Source: Acidimicrobiales bacterium
Lineage (GTDB): Bacteria > Actinomycetota > Acidimicrobiia > Acidimicrobiales > Acidimicrobilacustridaceae
Assembly (NCBI GenBank): GCA_023261915.1
Contig: JALRFT010000098.1
Location: 1 to 19,572 of the forward strand
Direction of reading: 5' to 3'
Length of the DNA stretch: 19,572 bases
Shown here: positions 13,738 to 19,572 of the stretch, piece by piece
Layout: each line of letters begins with the position of its first letter
How positions within the stretch are numbered: the stretch's first letter is position 1
Translations under genes and position numbers: made by a program
Notes under the pieces: generated by a model
What the model saw: only the letters and a program-made list of their open reading frames with translations
The model's database searches: none
What the model was told of the DNA's origin: nothing

Positions 13738-14976
13738 ATGACCACCGACCGGTTCCCAACGTCGGGTGCTTCTGCTGAGGACATCATCGCCGAGGTGACC
13801 TCGTTTCGTGAGGGCGACCTCGACTGGCGAAGTGGACGGTCGTTCAGCCTCGTGTACAACCCTGACGATCCCGCCCTCGAGCATCTGGTCGAACAGGTGG
13901 GAGCGTCCTTTCTCCACGAGAACGGACTGAATCCTTTCAAGTATCCGTCCTTGCAGCGTATTGAGTCCGACATCGTCTCGGCTGCTACCTCGCTCGTGCA
14001 CACTGGGCCGACCGCCGGAAGTTGCACCTCGGGCGGAACGGAAAGCCTCTTCCTGGCGATCTACACCGCCCGCGAGACGGCCCGCTCTGAGCGAGGCATC
14101 GACAACCCCACCGTGGTCGCCGCCGAGACGGTTCATCCGGCTGTGGCCAAGGCCTGTCACTACCTCGGTCTCGAACTCGTACGCACCCCCATCGGTGAGG
14201 ACCTGCGCGCCGATCCGGAACAGCTGGCGGCGGCCATGGACGAGCGCACCGCCCTCGTCGTCGCGTCGGCGCCGTGTTACCCCTACGGCGTCATCGACCC
14301 CGTTCCTGCCATAGCGGCACTGGCGGCCGAACGGGGAGTGCTCTGCCACGTCGATGCCTGTCTCGGTGGTTGGCTGCTGCCGTTCATGGAGCGTCTCGGT
14401 CATAGCGTCCCCCCATGGGACTTTCGTGTCGACGGCGTGACATCCATCTCGGCCGACGTCCACAAGTACGGCTATGCCTTCAAGGGCATCTCCACCGTGC
14501 TCTACCGGGATCCATCGATGATTCGACGCCAGTGGTTCCTCTACTCGGACTGGCCAGGTGGTCTGTATGGTTCGCCGACCACGGCGGGAACACGTCCGGC
14601 GGCGGCCATGGCCGGGGCGTGGGCTGCGATCAGATTCCTCGGCGAGGAGGGCTATCTGGCCAAGGCGTCCCAGGTGATGGAAGCCATGGCGGGGTTCACC
14701 TCGGGGATCAACGCCATCGACGGGCTCGAGGTACACGGCGATCCGGATATGTCGGTGTTCGAGTTCGGATCCGATCGGTTCGACATTGGTGCTGTCGGTG
14801 ACGTGATGGACGACGCTGGTTGGAACCTTGATCGGCAACCCGGGGGGCTTCACGCCATGTTGTTCCCCTACCACTGCCATGTGGTCCACGAGTTCTGCGC
14901 TGATCTCGCCGATGCCGTGGCTAATCACGGCGAGAGCCGGGGGAAAGCCGCCACCTACGGAGGGGTTGCTCCCTGA
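13738..14976 (+). CDS. PLP-dependent enzyme of the sphingosine-1-phosphate lyase / group II decarboxylase family
   Basis: This is a predicted pyridoxal-phosphate enzyme of 412 residues. The cofactor site is clear: SCTSGGTES (95-103) for the phosphate, H133 in ETVHPA to stack on the ring, D206 in CHVDACLGG for the pyridine nitrogen, and the Schiff-base Lys K243 in SADVHKYGYAFKG. FLYSDWPGGLYGSPTTAGTRP resembles sphingosine-1-phosphate lyases more than glutamate decarboxylases. There is no N-terminal membrane anchor of the eukaryotic type, so it would be soluble. Family resemblance suggests cleavage of a phosphorylated long-chain base, but decarboxylation of an amino acid is possible. No other sphingolipid gene is in the window. 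The start appears leaderless. Confidence 0.87.
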   Translation: MTTDRFPTSGASAEDIIAEVTSFREGDLDWRSGRSFSLVYNPDDPALEHLVEQVGASFLHENGLNPFKYPSLQRIESDIVSAATSLVHTGPTAGSCTSGGTESLFLAIYTARETARSERGIDNPTVVAAETVHPAVAKACHYLGLELVRTPIGEDLRADPEQLAAAMDERTALVVASAPCYPYGVIDPVPAIAALAAERGVLCHVDACLGGWLLPFMERLGHSVPPWDFRVDGVTSISADVHKYGYAFKGISTVLYRDPSMIRRQWFLYSDWPGGLYGSPTTAGTRPAAAMAGAWAAIRFLGEEGYLAKASQVMEAMAGFTSGINAIDGLEVHGDPDMSVFEFGSDRFDIGAVGDVMDDAGWNLDRQPGGLHAMLFPYHCHVVHEFCADLADAVANHGESRGKAATYGGVAP

Positions 14977-14990
14977 GACAGACCTCATCG

Positions 14991-15884
14991 GTGGCCGCAG
15001 CGGTGTTGTGCGGCGGAGCCTCGCGACGCATGGGTCGCGACAAGGCACTCGTGGCGATAGACGGTGTGCCCATGGTCATCGAGGTCATCGACCGGCTCCG
15101 CCCTGTAGCGGCGGATGCCATCTTCGCCATCGGGGCCGCCCCCGAGGTTGTCTCACTGCTCGACTCGAAGCAGATCACCACCATCTCCGATAAGTGGCCT
15201 GGGGAAGGGCCGGCCGGAGGTGTCCTCACTGCCATCGAGACCATCGAGGCCGAGGTCGTCATCATCGTCGCCTGTGATCACCCTGACCTGCGGGCCGAGG
15301 ATCTCTCGCGGTTGGTGGCAACTGTGCACGCCGGAGCGCCGGCTGCGGTCGCCAAGGTTGATGGGCGGCTCCACCCCAGTGTCGGCGCGTGGGACCCTCG
15401 GTGCTGTCGGGAGCTCGGCGCGCAGTTCTTCACACAAGGTGGTCGGTCCTTGCACGGTCTGGCTGAGGCGGTCGGGGCCGTGTCTGTGGATGTGGATTAC
15501 CGATCGGTTAGTGACGTTGACACCCCCGCCGATGCGATGGCGCGGTACGGTGCACAGGTGAGTGATTCCCCCGAGGTAGATGTGACCGAGTTTTCTGGGC
15601 TCGTGTCCGCAGGGGCGCGTGTGGTGGACGTCCGTCAACCTGATGAGTACGTCGAAGGTCACGTCCCCGGAGCGGTGCTCGTGCCTCTCGCCTCCGTTCC
15701 CGACCACCCCGAGAGTTTCGAGGGTGGCGGACCGGTCTACGTGGTGTGTCGCTCTGGCGCCCGCAGTCTGAGCGCCGTGGAATACCTGCGGTCCCAGGGC
15801 GTCGATGCCATCAACGTCTCCGGAGGCACTCTGGCGTGGATCGAGGCGGGGAATGCCGTCGTGATTGGCGATTCTCCCCGATGA
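14991..15884 (+). CDS. MobA-like molybdenum cofactor guanylyltransferase fused to a rhodanese domain
   Basis: This two-domain protein has 297 residues. Residues 1 to about 188 form a nucleotidyltransferase: LCGGASRRMGRDKAL (6-20) binds the nucleotide, GEGPAGGVLTAI follows, VACDHPD (94-98, D96) holds the metal, and SDVDTPAD closes the domain. This fits MobA, which adds GMP to molybdopterin. Residues about 198-292 are a rhodanese domain with VVDVRQPDEYVEGHVPGAVLV and the active-site loop CRSGARS (C253), complete and probably active in sulfur transfer. The GTG lies 14 bases after the PLP enzyme stop with no nearby ribosome binding site; GGAGG is about 26 bases upstream. A bis-molybdopterin role is expected for MobA relatives. 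The reason for the fusion is not visible. Confidence 0.9.
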   Translation: MAAAVLCGGASRRMGRDKALVAIDGVPMVIEVIDRLRPVAADAIFAIGAAPEVVSLLDSKQITTISDKWPGEGPAGGVLTAIETIEAEVVIIVACDHPDLRAEDLSRLVATVHAGAPAAVAKVDGRLHPSVGAWDPRCCRELGAQFFTQGGRSLHGLAEAVGAVSVDVDYRSVSDVDTPADAMARYGAQVSDSPEVDVTEFSGLVSAGARVVDVRQPDEYVEGHVPGAVLVPLASVPDHPESFEGGGPVYVVCRSGARSLSAVEYLRSQGVDAINVSGGTLAWIEAGNAVVIGDSPR

Positions 15885-15894
15885 GCATGGCGGC

Positions 15895-17067
15895 GTGAGT
15901 CCACCGGTCGGTTCGGTGCCGGTCCTCATCACGACCGATATTGCGTTGGCGGATGCGGTGGAGCGGCTCCGCTGTGAACCTGAGTTTGCCATCGATACCG
16001 AGTTCCATCGCGAACGGACCTACTTCCCCCAACTCGCCCTCGTGCAACTGGGTTGGCCCGGGGGCATCGTCCTCGTCGACCCCCTCGCTGTTGACATCGC
16101 CGGACTGGCGCCGCTGTTCGACTCGGACTCCACCGCCGTGTTCCACGCCGCCGATCAGGACCTCGAGGTGCTCGACCACGCCGTCGGGGCGGTGCCCGCA
16201 GCCATGTATGACACCCAGGTGGCGGCGGGGTTCCTAGGACTGTCGACCCCGTCGCTAGCGACCCTGTGTGAGCGGGTGGTGGGGGTGAAGTTGGCCAAGG
16301 GTGAGCGGCTCACCGACTGGATGGCTCGTCCGCTCGGCGCGAAACAGCTCGACTACGCCGCCGCCGACGTCGCTCATCTTCTCGCCGTCCGTTCCGCTCA
16401 GCTTGGGGAACTGAGTGAACTCGGGCGCCTCCAGTGGGCTCTGGACGAGATCGAGCTTCGACGCCAGCGTGGTCGGACGGTGCGGGTTCCCGAGGATGCG
16501 TGGCTTCGCATCAAAGAGGCGCGCAGCCTGCGGGGTCGGGATCGCAGCGTGGTGCAGGAAGTGGCGGCATGGCGGGAGCGTCGCGCCGCGGAGACCAATC
16601 AGCCGGTGCGATTCGTCCTACCGGACATGGCGGTGGTCACCATTGCTCAGCGCGCCCCTGGCACCCGCGACGAGTTGGCGGCGATTCGGGGTGTGGACGG
16701 GCGACACACGGGCCAGGGCGCTGCCGAGGGAATTCTCAGTGCCATCCGGCGCGGCCTCGATGCTCCGCCCCCTCTCACCGGCCAGGCCCCACCCGAATTG
16801 GACCGGGCGTTGCGGCCGGCGGTGGCCTTGGTGACCGCATGGATCAGTCAACTCGGTCGGGATCTGTCGATCGATCCGTCCTTGCTCGCCACCCGAGCCG
16901 ACATCGAGGCCCTGCTCCGCGGCGACGATGACGCCCGCCTGCGTGAGGGCTGGCGGGCGGACCTCATGGGCGAGCGAATCCAGGACCTCGTTGCCGGCCG
17001 GGCGGCCTTGGCCTTTGAGGGCGACGGCCAACTCGTCCTTGAGGACCGCTCACGTCCCGTCGGGTGA
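15895..17067 (+). CDS. rnd: Ribonuclease D (3'-5' exoribonuclease, DEDD family, with HRDC region)
   Basis: This is a predicted tRNA-trimming 3'-5' exoribonuclease of 390 residues. The catalytic residues are visible: D34 and E36 in FAIDTEF, the second-motif region VFHAADQDLEVL with YDTQVA (D106), and Y154 with D158 in QLDYAAADVAHLL. A helical C-terminal half follows (about 175-380). It contains an HRDC-type stretch RSVVQEVAAWRERRA, then VLPDMAVVTIAQ, as in standard RNase D, and probably a second degenerate copy. GTG 15895 is ten bases after the MobA-rhodanese stop, with the weak hexamer GAGCAT six bases upstream. A TTG at 15865 would extend it by ten residues into the previous gene. Its stop abuts the stop of the convergent DUF1634 gene. 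Confidence 0.92.
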   Translation: MSPPVGSVPVLITTDIALADAVERLRCEPEFAIDTEFHRERTYFPQLALVQLGWPGGIVLVDPLAVDIAGLAPLFDSDSTAVFHAADQDLEVLDHAVGAVPAAMYDTQVAAGFLGLSTPSLATLCERVVGVKLAKGERLTDWMARPLGAKQLDYAAADVAHLLAVRSAQLGELSELGRLQWALDEIELRRQRGRTVRVPEDAWLRIKEARSLRGRDRSVVQEVAAWRERRAAETNQPVRFVLPDMAVVTIAQRAPGTRDELAAIRGVDGRHTGQGAAEGILSAIRRGLDAPPPLTGQAPPELDRALRPAVALVTAWISQLGRDLSIDPSLLATRADIEALLRGDDDARLREGWRADLMGERIQDLVAGRAALAFEGDGQLVLEDRSRPVG

Positions 17068-17385
17068 TCACACGATGATGGCGATGGCAGCAACGCCCAG
17101 CACGGCAAGGGCAACCACCCCATAACGGAAGTCCCCGAGGCGAAACCAGCGGGCGACGAGCCAGGCGACCCGGATCAGGGGAGCACCAATGAGCACGAGG
17201 AGTGCGGCTGTGGCCACGGCCGCGTCGGGCCCCTCGGGCAGGAGGACGGCGACTGCAGCCAGTGTCGTGGCGAGGGAGACCAGCACCGTGAGCAGGATGG
17301 CGGTGGTGCGCTGACGGCGGATGCGGGCAGTGTGCTGGGGGGCCGGGTCCATGGGACCGTCATAGGCACTGTTCGCCTCGCTCAT
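17068..17385 (-). CDS. DUF1634 family small membrane protein, partner of the TauE/SafE permease
   Basis: This small integral membrane protein has 105 residues. After a polar N-terminus ending in RIRRQR, three hydrophobic segments are seen: AILLTVLVSLATTLAAVAVLL, AAVATAALLVLIGAPLIRVAWLV, and FRYGVVALAVLGVAAIAIIV. The layout and the RVAWLVARWFRLGDFRYG signature match DUF1634, a family usually found beside TauE/SafE (TSUP) permeases. Here its ATG (17385) overlaps the permease stop by four bases (ATGA), supporting coupled translation and a shared complex. A longer frame starting near 17796 merely reads the permease in another frame. The stop abuts the RNase D stop. Confidence 0.88.
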   Translation of the reverse strand: MSEANSAYDGPMDPAPQHTARIRRQRTTAILLTVLVSLATTLAAVAVLLPEGPDAAVATAALLVLIGAPLIRVAWLVARWFRLGDFRYGVVALAVLGVAAIAIIV

Positions 17386-18200
17386 CGGACGACCAAGATG
17401 ACGGCGACAGCTGCGAGGAGCACGGCGATGACCCGCCGGGTGGTTGTGGGAGCCAACAAGGCACTGACCCGGGTGCCCAGCACGCCACCGACGACCGCCC
17501 CGATCATGATGGCGCTGGTCCCGGCGAGGTCGACCCGACCCTGACCCCAGTAGACGATGAGGCTCACTGCGGCGGTAACGCCCACCGTAAAGGTGCTGGT
17601 GGCGGCGGCCACCTTGATGGGTACACGCATGACTTCCCGCATGACGGGCACCTTCATGAAACCGCCGCCCACCCCGGCGAGGCCTGACACCAGCCCGGCG
17701 ATGGACATGAGCGACAGTGCGAGCGGCACGCGCTTGGCCTGATAGGGGACGACCTCGTCCCCGAGTCGATAGGCGCCACTGAGCGTGCCTGGCCACTCGC
17801 CACCCATCTCACCACCGAATGTGCCCTGCGGGAGGTTGTAAGGGGCAGTGGGCCGAGCGGCCGAGATGGCGGCAAGCAGGGCGACCGCTGCGAGCACCCA
17901 TGTGAGCACGTCGGCACTGACGCGGTCACCAATGGCGGCGCCGATCACCGCCCCGCTCACGGCGACAATCTCGATGGTGACCCCGATCCGCTGGTGCACG
18001 AGTCCTTGGCGGATCTGGGGTGCGCCGGCAGCGAGCGATCCCGCCACCACCGAGGTGGCTCCGAGCGGGACGGCGATGAGGGGGTCGACCCCAGCAAGCA
18101 CGAGGACCGGCACCAAAAAGAGCGCCCCTCCGAGGCCACCGAGAGTGCCGAGAAAGGCGCTGCCGACCGCAAAGAGGATCAGGATCCACGCCGCTGGCAT
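17382..18200 (-). CDS. TauE/SafE (TSUP) family anion permease, sulfite-exporter type
   Basis: This polytopic membrane protein has 272 residues and about eight hydrophobic segments. It shows the two repeated halves of the family: GGLGGALFLVPVLVLAGVDP with GATSVVAGSLAAG near the N-terminus, and GLAGVGGGFMKVPVMREVM with AATSTFTVGVTAAVS in the second half. A hydrophilic loop (about 120-150, rich in Gly/Glu) lies between them. Family members move sulfite, sulfoacetate, sulfur or other organic anions, and the substrate here cannot be assigned. ATG 18200 has no strong ribosome binding site. A TACACT hexamer lies about 55 bases upstream and could be a -10 element. Confidence 0.9.
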   Translation of the reverse strand: MPAAWILILFAVGSAFLGTLGGLGGALFLVPVLVLAGVDPLIAVPLGATSVVAGSLAAGAPQIRQGLVHQRIGVTIEIVAVSGAVIGAAIGDRVSADVLTWVLAAVALLAAISAARPTAPYNLPQGTFGGEMGGEWPGTLSGAYRLGDEVVPYQAKRVPLALSLMSIAGLVSGLAGVGGGFMKVPVMREVMRVPIKVAAATSTFTVGVTAAVSLIVYWGQGRVDLAGTSAIMIGAVVGGVLGTRVSALLAPTTTRRVIAVLLAAVAVILVVR

Positions 18201-18365
18201 CTAGGCGGCCTGCAGGGGTGCTGATGGGTACTTCAAGGCCACCCTGAGAAGTGTAGGACGCCCTTGCAAGCGCTCCGTTGAGGGCCGCTCAGGGGCCTCG
18301 GGGACCTAGTTGGCGGAGAGGGGTGCTCAGGACGGTAAAGTAGGTCGACACACCGGTAGCCGGAC

Positions 18366-18372
18366 AGGGGAG
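18366..18372 (+). promoter_or_regulatory. Ribosome binding site AGGGGAG of the 59-residue protein gene
   Basis: AGGGGAG with a six-base gap to the GTG at 18379 is a clear Shine-Dalgarno sequence. It is the main evidence that this short gene is translated. Confidence 0.7.
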
Positions 18373-18378
18373 TGCGCG

Positions 18379-18558
18379 GTGAAGAAGGGTCGGCATCGCC
18401 GCTTCGAGGAGGCCAGAGCCCTCAAGCGCACCACCATCGACCTCGAGGATCTCCTCGGCGGTCGCCCCCCCGAGCCATGTCCAGAGTGCGAGTGTGAGCC
18501 CGGCGCGGAACATGCCTCCTGGTGTCGCTTCGAGGAGTCCGAGGACGTCGAAGACTGA
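18379..18558 (+). CDS. 59-residue protein with a C-terminal cysteine cluster, function unknown
   Basis: This short protein begins with a strongly basic stretch (KKGRHRRFEEARALKR), continues TTIDLEDLLGG, and ends with PCPECECEPGAEHASWC followed by an acidic tail. The pattern CxxCxC plus a fourth Cys and a His (EHASWC) could hold a zinc ion. The basic head could contact nucleic acid or an acidic partner. Both ideas are inference. GTG 18379 is chosen because AGGGGAG lies six bases upstream; an in-frame ATG is not available nearby. A TAAAGT hexamer at 18336-18341 may be its -10 element. The stop abuts the stop of the convergent cysteine-rich gene (TGATCA). Confidence 0.7.
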   Translation: MKKGRHRRFEEARALKRTTIDLEDLLGGRPPEPCPECECEPGAEHASWCRFEESEDVED

Positions 18559-19317
18559 TCAGGCGTCGGCGTGACGTCGTAGCGCCGGGTGAGGCAGCAG
18601 CGTCACCGGCACCGATTCGGTGGACGCCGACTCTCGCGTGGCGAGGTGTTCAGCCAGGGCGTCGTAGGGCTCCTGCCCGACCAGTTCGATGATTTCCTCA
18701 GCGAGAGTGCGCCACACCGGCGGACCGTGGCCGTCGCCGAACGCCTCGGGTGACTCGGTGCACCACCAGTTGAAGTCCTCGCCCCCTGCTCCCCAGTCCC
18801 GACGCTTCCATTCGGTGAGCATGTAGGTGAGGTGCCCGGCGTCACTGTGGTGGAAGTCGAGACGAAGGGGCACCTGCCAGCACACCGCGGGTTTCACATC
18901 GAGGGGGCGCTTGCCGGTCTGGAGTGCCATCAGATGCAGGGCGCATCCTGGACCCTCAACGAAGTCGGGGCGATTCAGGAAGATGCACGCCCCATCGTGG
19001 GTGCGAGTGACCCAGTCGTTCTCCTTGTTGCGGTGAATGGGATCACCGAGTTCCTCGGCCACCGACTTGAGCTGCCACTGGGCGTCGGTGAGTTCCCCCG
19101 CGAATTTCCTGACCTTCTTGCGGTCGGCCTTGTCGAGCAGGTGCGCCCCGTGTCGGCAGCACCCGATGTTGGCCTCCGGTGCCGGCTCGCTCTCGATGCC
19201 GAGACACCCCTGGCCATAGATGCACGTCCACGAACTGGTGAGGAACGTGAGGTCGAAGAGGTAGGTGTCGCCGTCGACCTCGACGGAGAACCACTCGTGG
19301 TCATCGCTGTGTGCCAT
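18559..19317 (-). CDS. Conserved cysteine-rich protein, possibly YkgJ/DUF3109-like metal-binding, function unknown
   Basis: This soluble protein of 252 residues has eight cysteines: C32 and C38 in TCIYGQGCLG, C53 and C54 in IGCCRHGAHLL, C111 in GACIFLNRP, C125 in GPGCALHLMA, C146 in VCW, and C176 in WWC. Spacing and the GCC-HG motif recall YkgJ/DUF3109 proteins that are thought to bind zinc or iron. DGACIFLN and PGCALH are typical of that group. I have seen similar actinobacterial hypothetical proteins, but no function is known to me. ATG 19317 has TAGGGT eight bases upstream, so the transcript may be nearly leaderless. It is convergent with the 59-residue cysteine protein and divergent from the partial gene at 19401. 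Confidence 0.82.
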   Translation of the reverse strand: MAHSDDHEWFSVEVDGDTYLFDLTFLTSSWTCIYGQGCLGIESEPAPEANIGCCRHGAHLLDKADRKKVRKFAGELTDAQWQLKSVAEELGDPIHRNKENDWVTRTHDGACIFLNRPDFVEGPGCALHLMALQTGKRPLDVKPAVCWQVPLRLDFHHSDAGHLTYMLTEWKRRDWGAGGEDFNWWCTESPEAFGDGHGPPVWRTLAEEIIELVGQEPYDALAEHLATRESASTESVPVTLLPHPALRRHADA

Positions 19318-19325
19318 TGACGCGC

Positions 19326-19331
19326 ACCCTA
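19326..19331 (-). promoter_or_regulatory. Candidate -10 element TAGGGT for the cysteine-rich gene
   Basis: TAGGGT on the minus strand ends eight bases before the ATG at 19317. It is a full TANNNT match with slightly longer spacing than the six-base examples. Confidence 0.5.
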
Positions 19332-19388
19332 GCGGCCACGCAGCGTGGTGCCGTTCACCCTTCGTCCCGTCGTCCCGGTCGGCTCTGT

Positions 19389-19394
19389 CATCAT
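19389..19394 (+). promoter_or_regulatory. Candidate -10 element CATCAT for the last, partial gene
   Basis: CATCAT ends six bases before the GTG at 19401. It matches only two of the three conserved positions, but the spacing equals the stronger examples. Confidence 0.35.
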
Positions 19395-19400
19395 GGTCGG

Positions 19401-19572
19401 GTGGCTGGCGAGTTCGAGGACCTGCGCCGACGGCTGGAGGCGATCAGTGAGGAGCTCGCCGATCTCGCCCTGGCCCGACTGCGTGACTCCATCGACGCCG
19501 GAGGCCACGAACTGCCTGTCGACGAGCGGCTCATCACCCGGGCCCGCCGGGCCGTGGACAAGGCGGCCGCGC
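19401..19572 (+). CDS. Small helical protein, N-terminal part only (cut by window edge)
   Basis: A frame open from GTG 19401 to the window end gives 57 codons. It reads VAGEFEDLRRLEAISEELAD, continues LALARLRDSIDAGGHELP, then VDERLITRARRAVDKAAA. The charged heptad-like pattern suggests a helical, perhaps coiled-coil, protein. Similar uncharacterised actinobacterial proteins come to mind, but I cannot name a function. The start rests on the leaderless-type hexamer upstream and on the lack of any other gene in the region. It is divergent from the cysteine-rich gene across 83 bases. Confidence 0.65.
   Translation, partial: MAGEFEDLRRRLEAISEELADLALARLRDSIDAGGHELPVDERLITRARRAVDKAAA

Noticed and set aside
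13396..15048. Long open frame (550 codons) on the minus strand opposite the DUF3151 and PLP enzyme genes
   Set aside because: Its translation is rich in His, Arg and Gly, has no recognisable motif, and lies opposite genes with clear family motifs. Such mirror frames are common in high-GC DNA.
15865..15894. TTG start for RNase D overlapping the MobA-rhodanese gene
   Set aside because: The added ten residues are not family-like. GTG 15895 after the upstream stop fits better.
17386..17796. N-terminal extension of the DUF1634 protein up to 17796
   Set aside because: The extra residues are an Arg/His/Gly-rich out-of-frame reading of the permease gene. The ATG at 17385 overlapping the permease stop is the natural start.
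18214..18332. GGGGTGCT repeated twice in the gap before the 59-residue protein gene
   Set aside because: Two copies of an eight-base GC-rich word about 115 bases apart are not convincing as a repeat or operator.
1..19572. tRNA, rRNA, CRISPR, insertion sequence or prophage signals
   Set aside because: None was found on reading. All space is filled by ordinary chromosomal genes with short gaps.

Overview
The window reads as a compact stretch of chromosome from a high-GC actinobacterium. A DUF3151 gene, leaderless-looking starts, GTG starts and very tight gene packing fit that group. Placement in the class Acidimicrobiia is my guess from overall gene character, not something the sequence proves. 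I see no rRNA, tRNA, CRISPR array, insertion sequence or phage gene.

Positions 1-6022 (minus strand) hold one oligopeptide-type ABC importer operon. In transcription order it encodes a lipoprotein substrate-binding protein, two permeases, and two ATPases. The second ATPase runs off the left edge. It carries an in-frame insert of about 148 residues with four predicted membrane segments inside its nucleotide-binding domain, between the Q-loop and the signature motif. This is the most unusual feature of the window. A strong hairpin separates the binding-protein gene from the first permease gene, and the two ATPase starts overlap the preceding stop codons.

Positions 6248-10912 hold a SAM methyltransferase (+), an FAD-linked D-2-hydroxyacid dehydrogenase (+), a glycerophosphodiester phosphodiesterase (-), a flavin-reductase-like protein coupled to a one-helix membrane protein (+), and a histidine phosphatase (-).

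Positions 10956-17067 (all +) hold pyruvate kinase, an alpha/beta hydrolase and a DUF3151 protein as a chain of 4-base overlaps. They are followed by a PLP enzyme of the sphingosine-1-phosphate lyase/decarboxylase type, a MobA-rhodanese fusion, and ribonuclease D. The pyruvate kinase has lost most of its potassium-site residues.

Positions 17068-19572 hold a TauE/SafE permease with a DUF1634 partner (-), a 59-residue cysteine-cluster protein (+), a cysteine-rich 252-residue protein (-), and the start of a small protein that runs off the right edge (+).

Two patterns run through the window. Several genes have a TANNNT hexamer exactly six bases before an ATG or GTG start, which suggests leaderless transcripts. 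Three convergent gene pairs meet with no base between their stop codons, and a fourth pair overlaps by 41 bases. No gene-free stretch exceeds about 225 bases.
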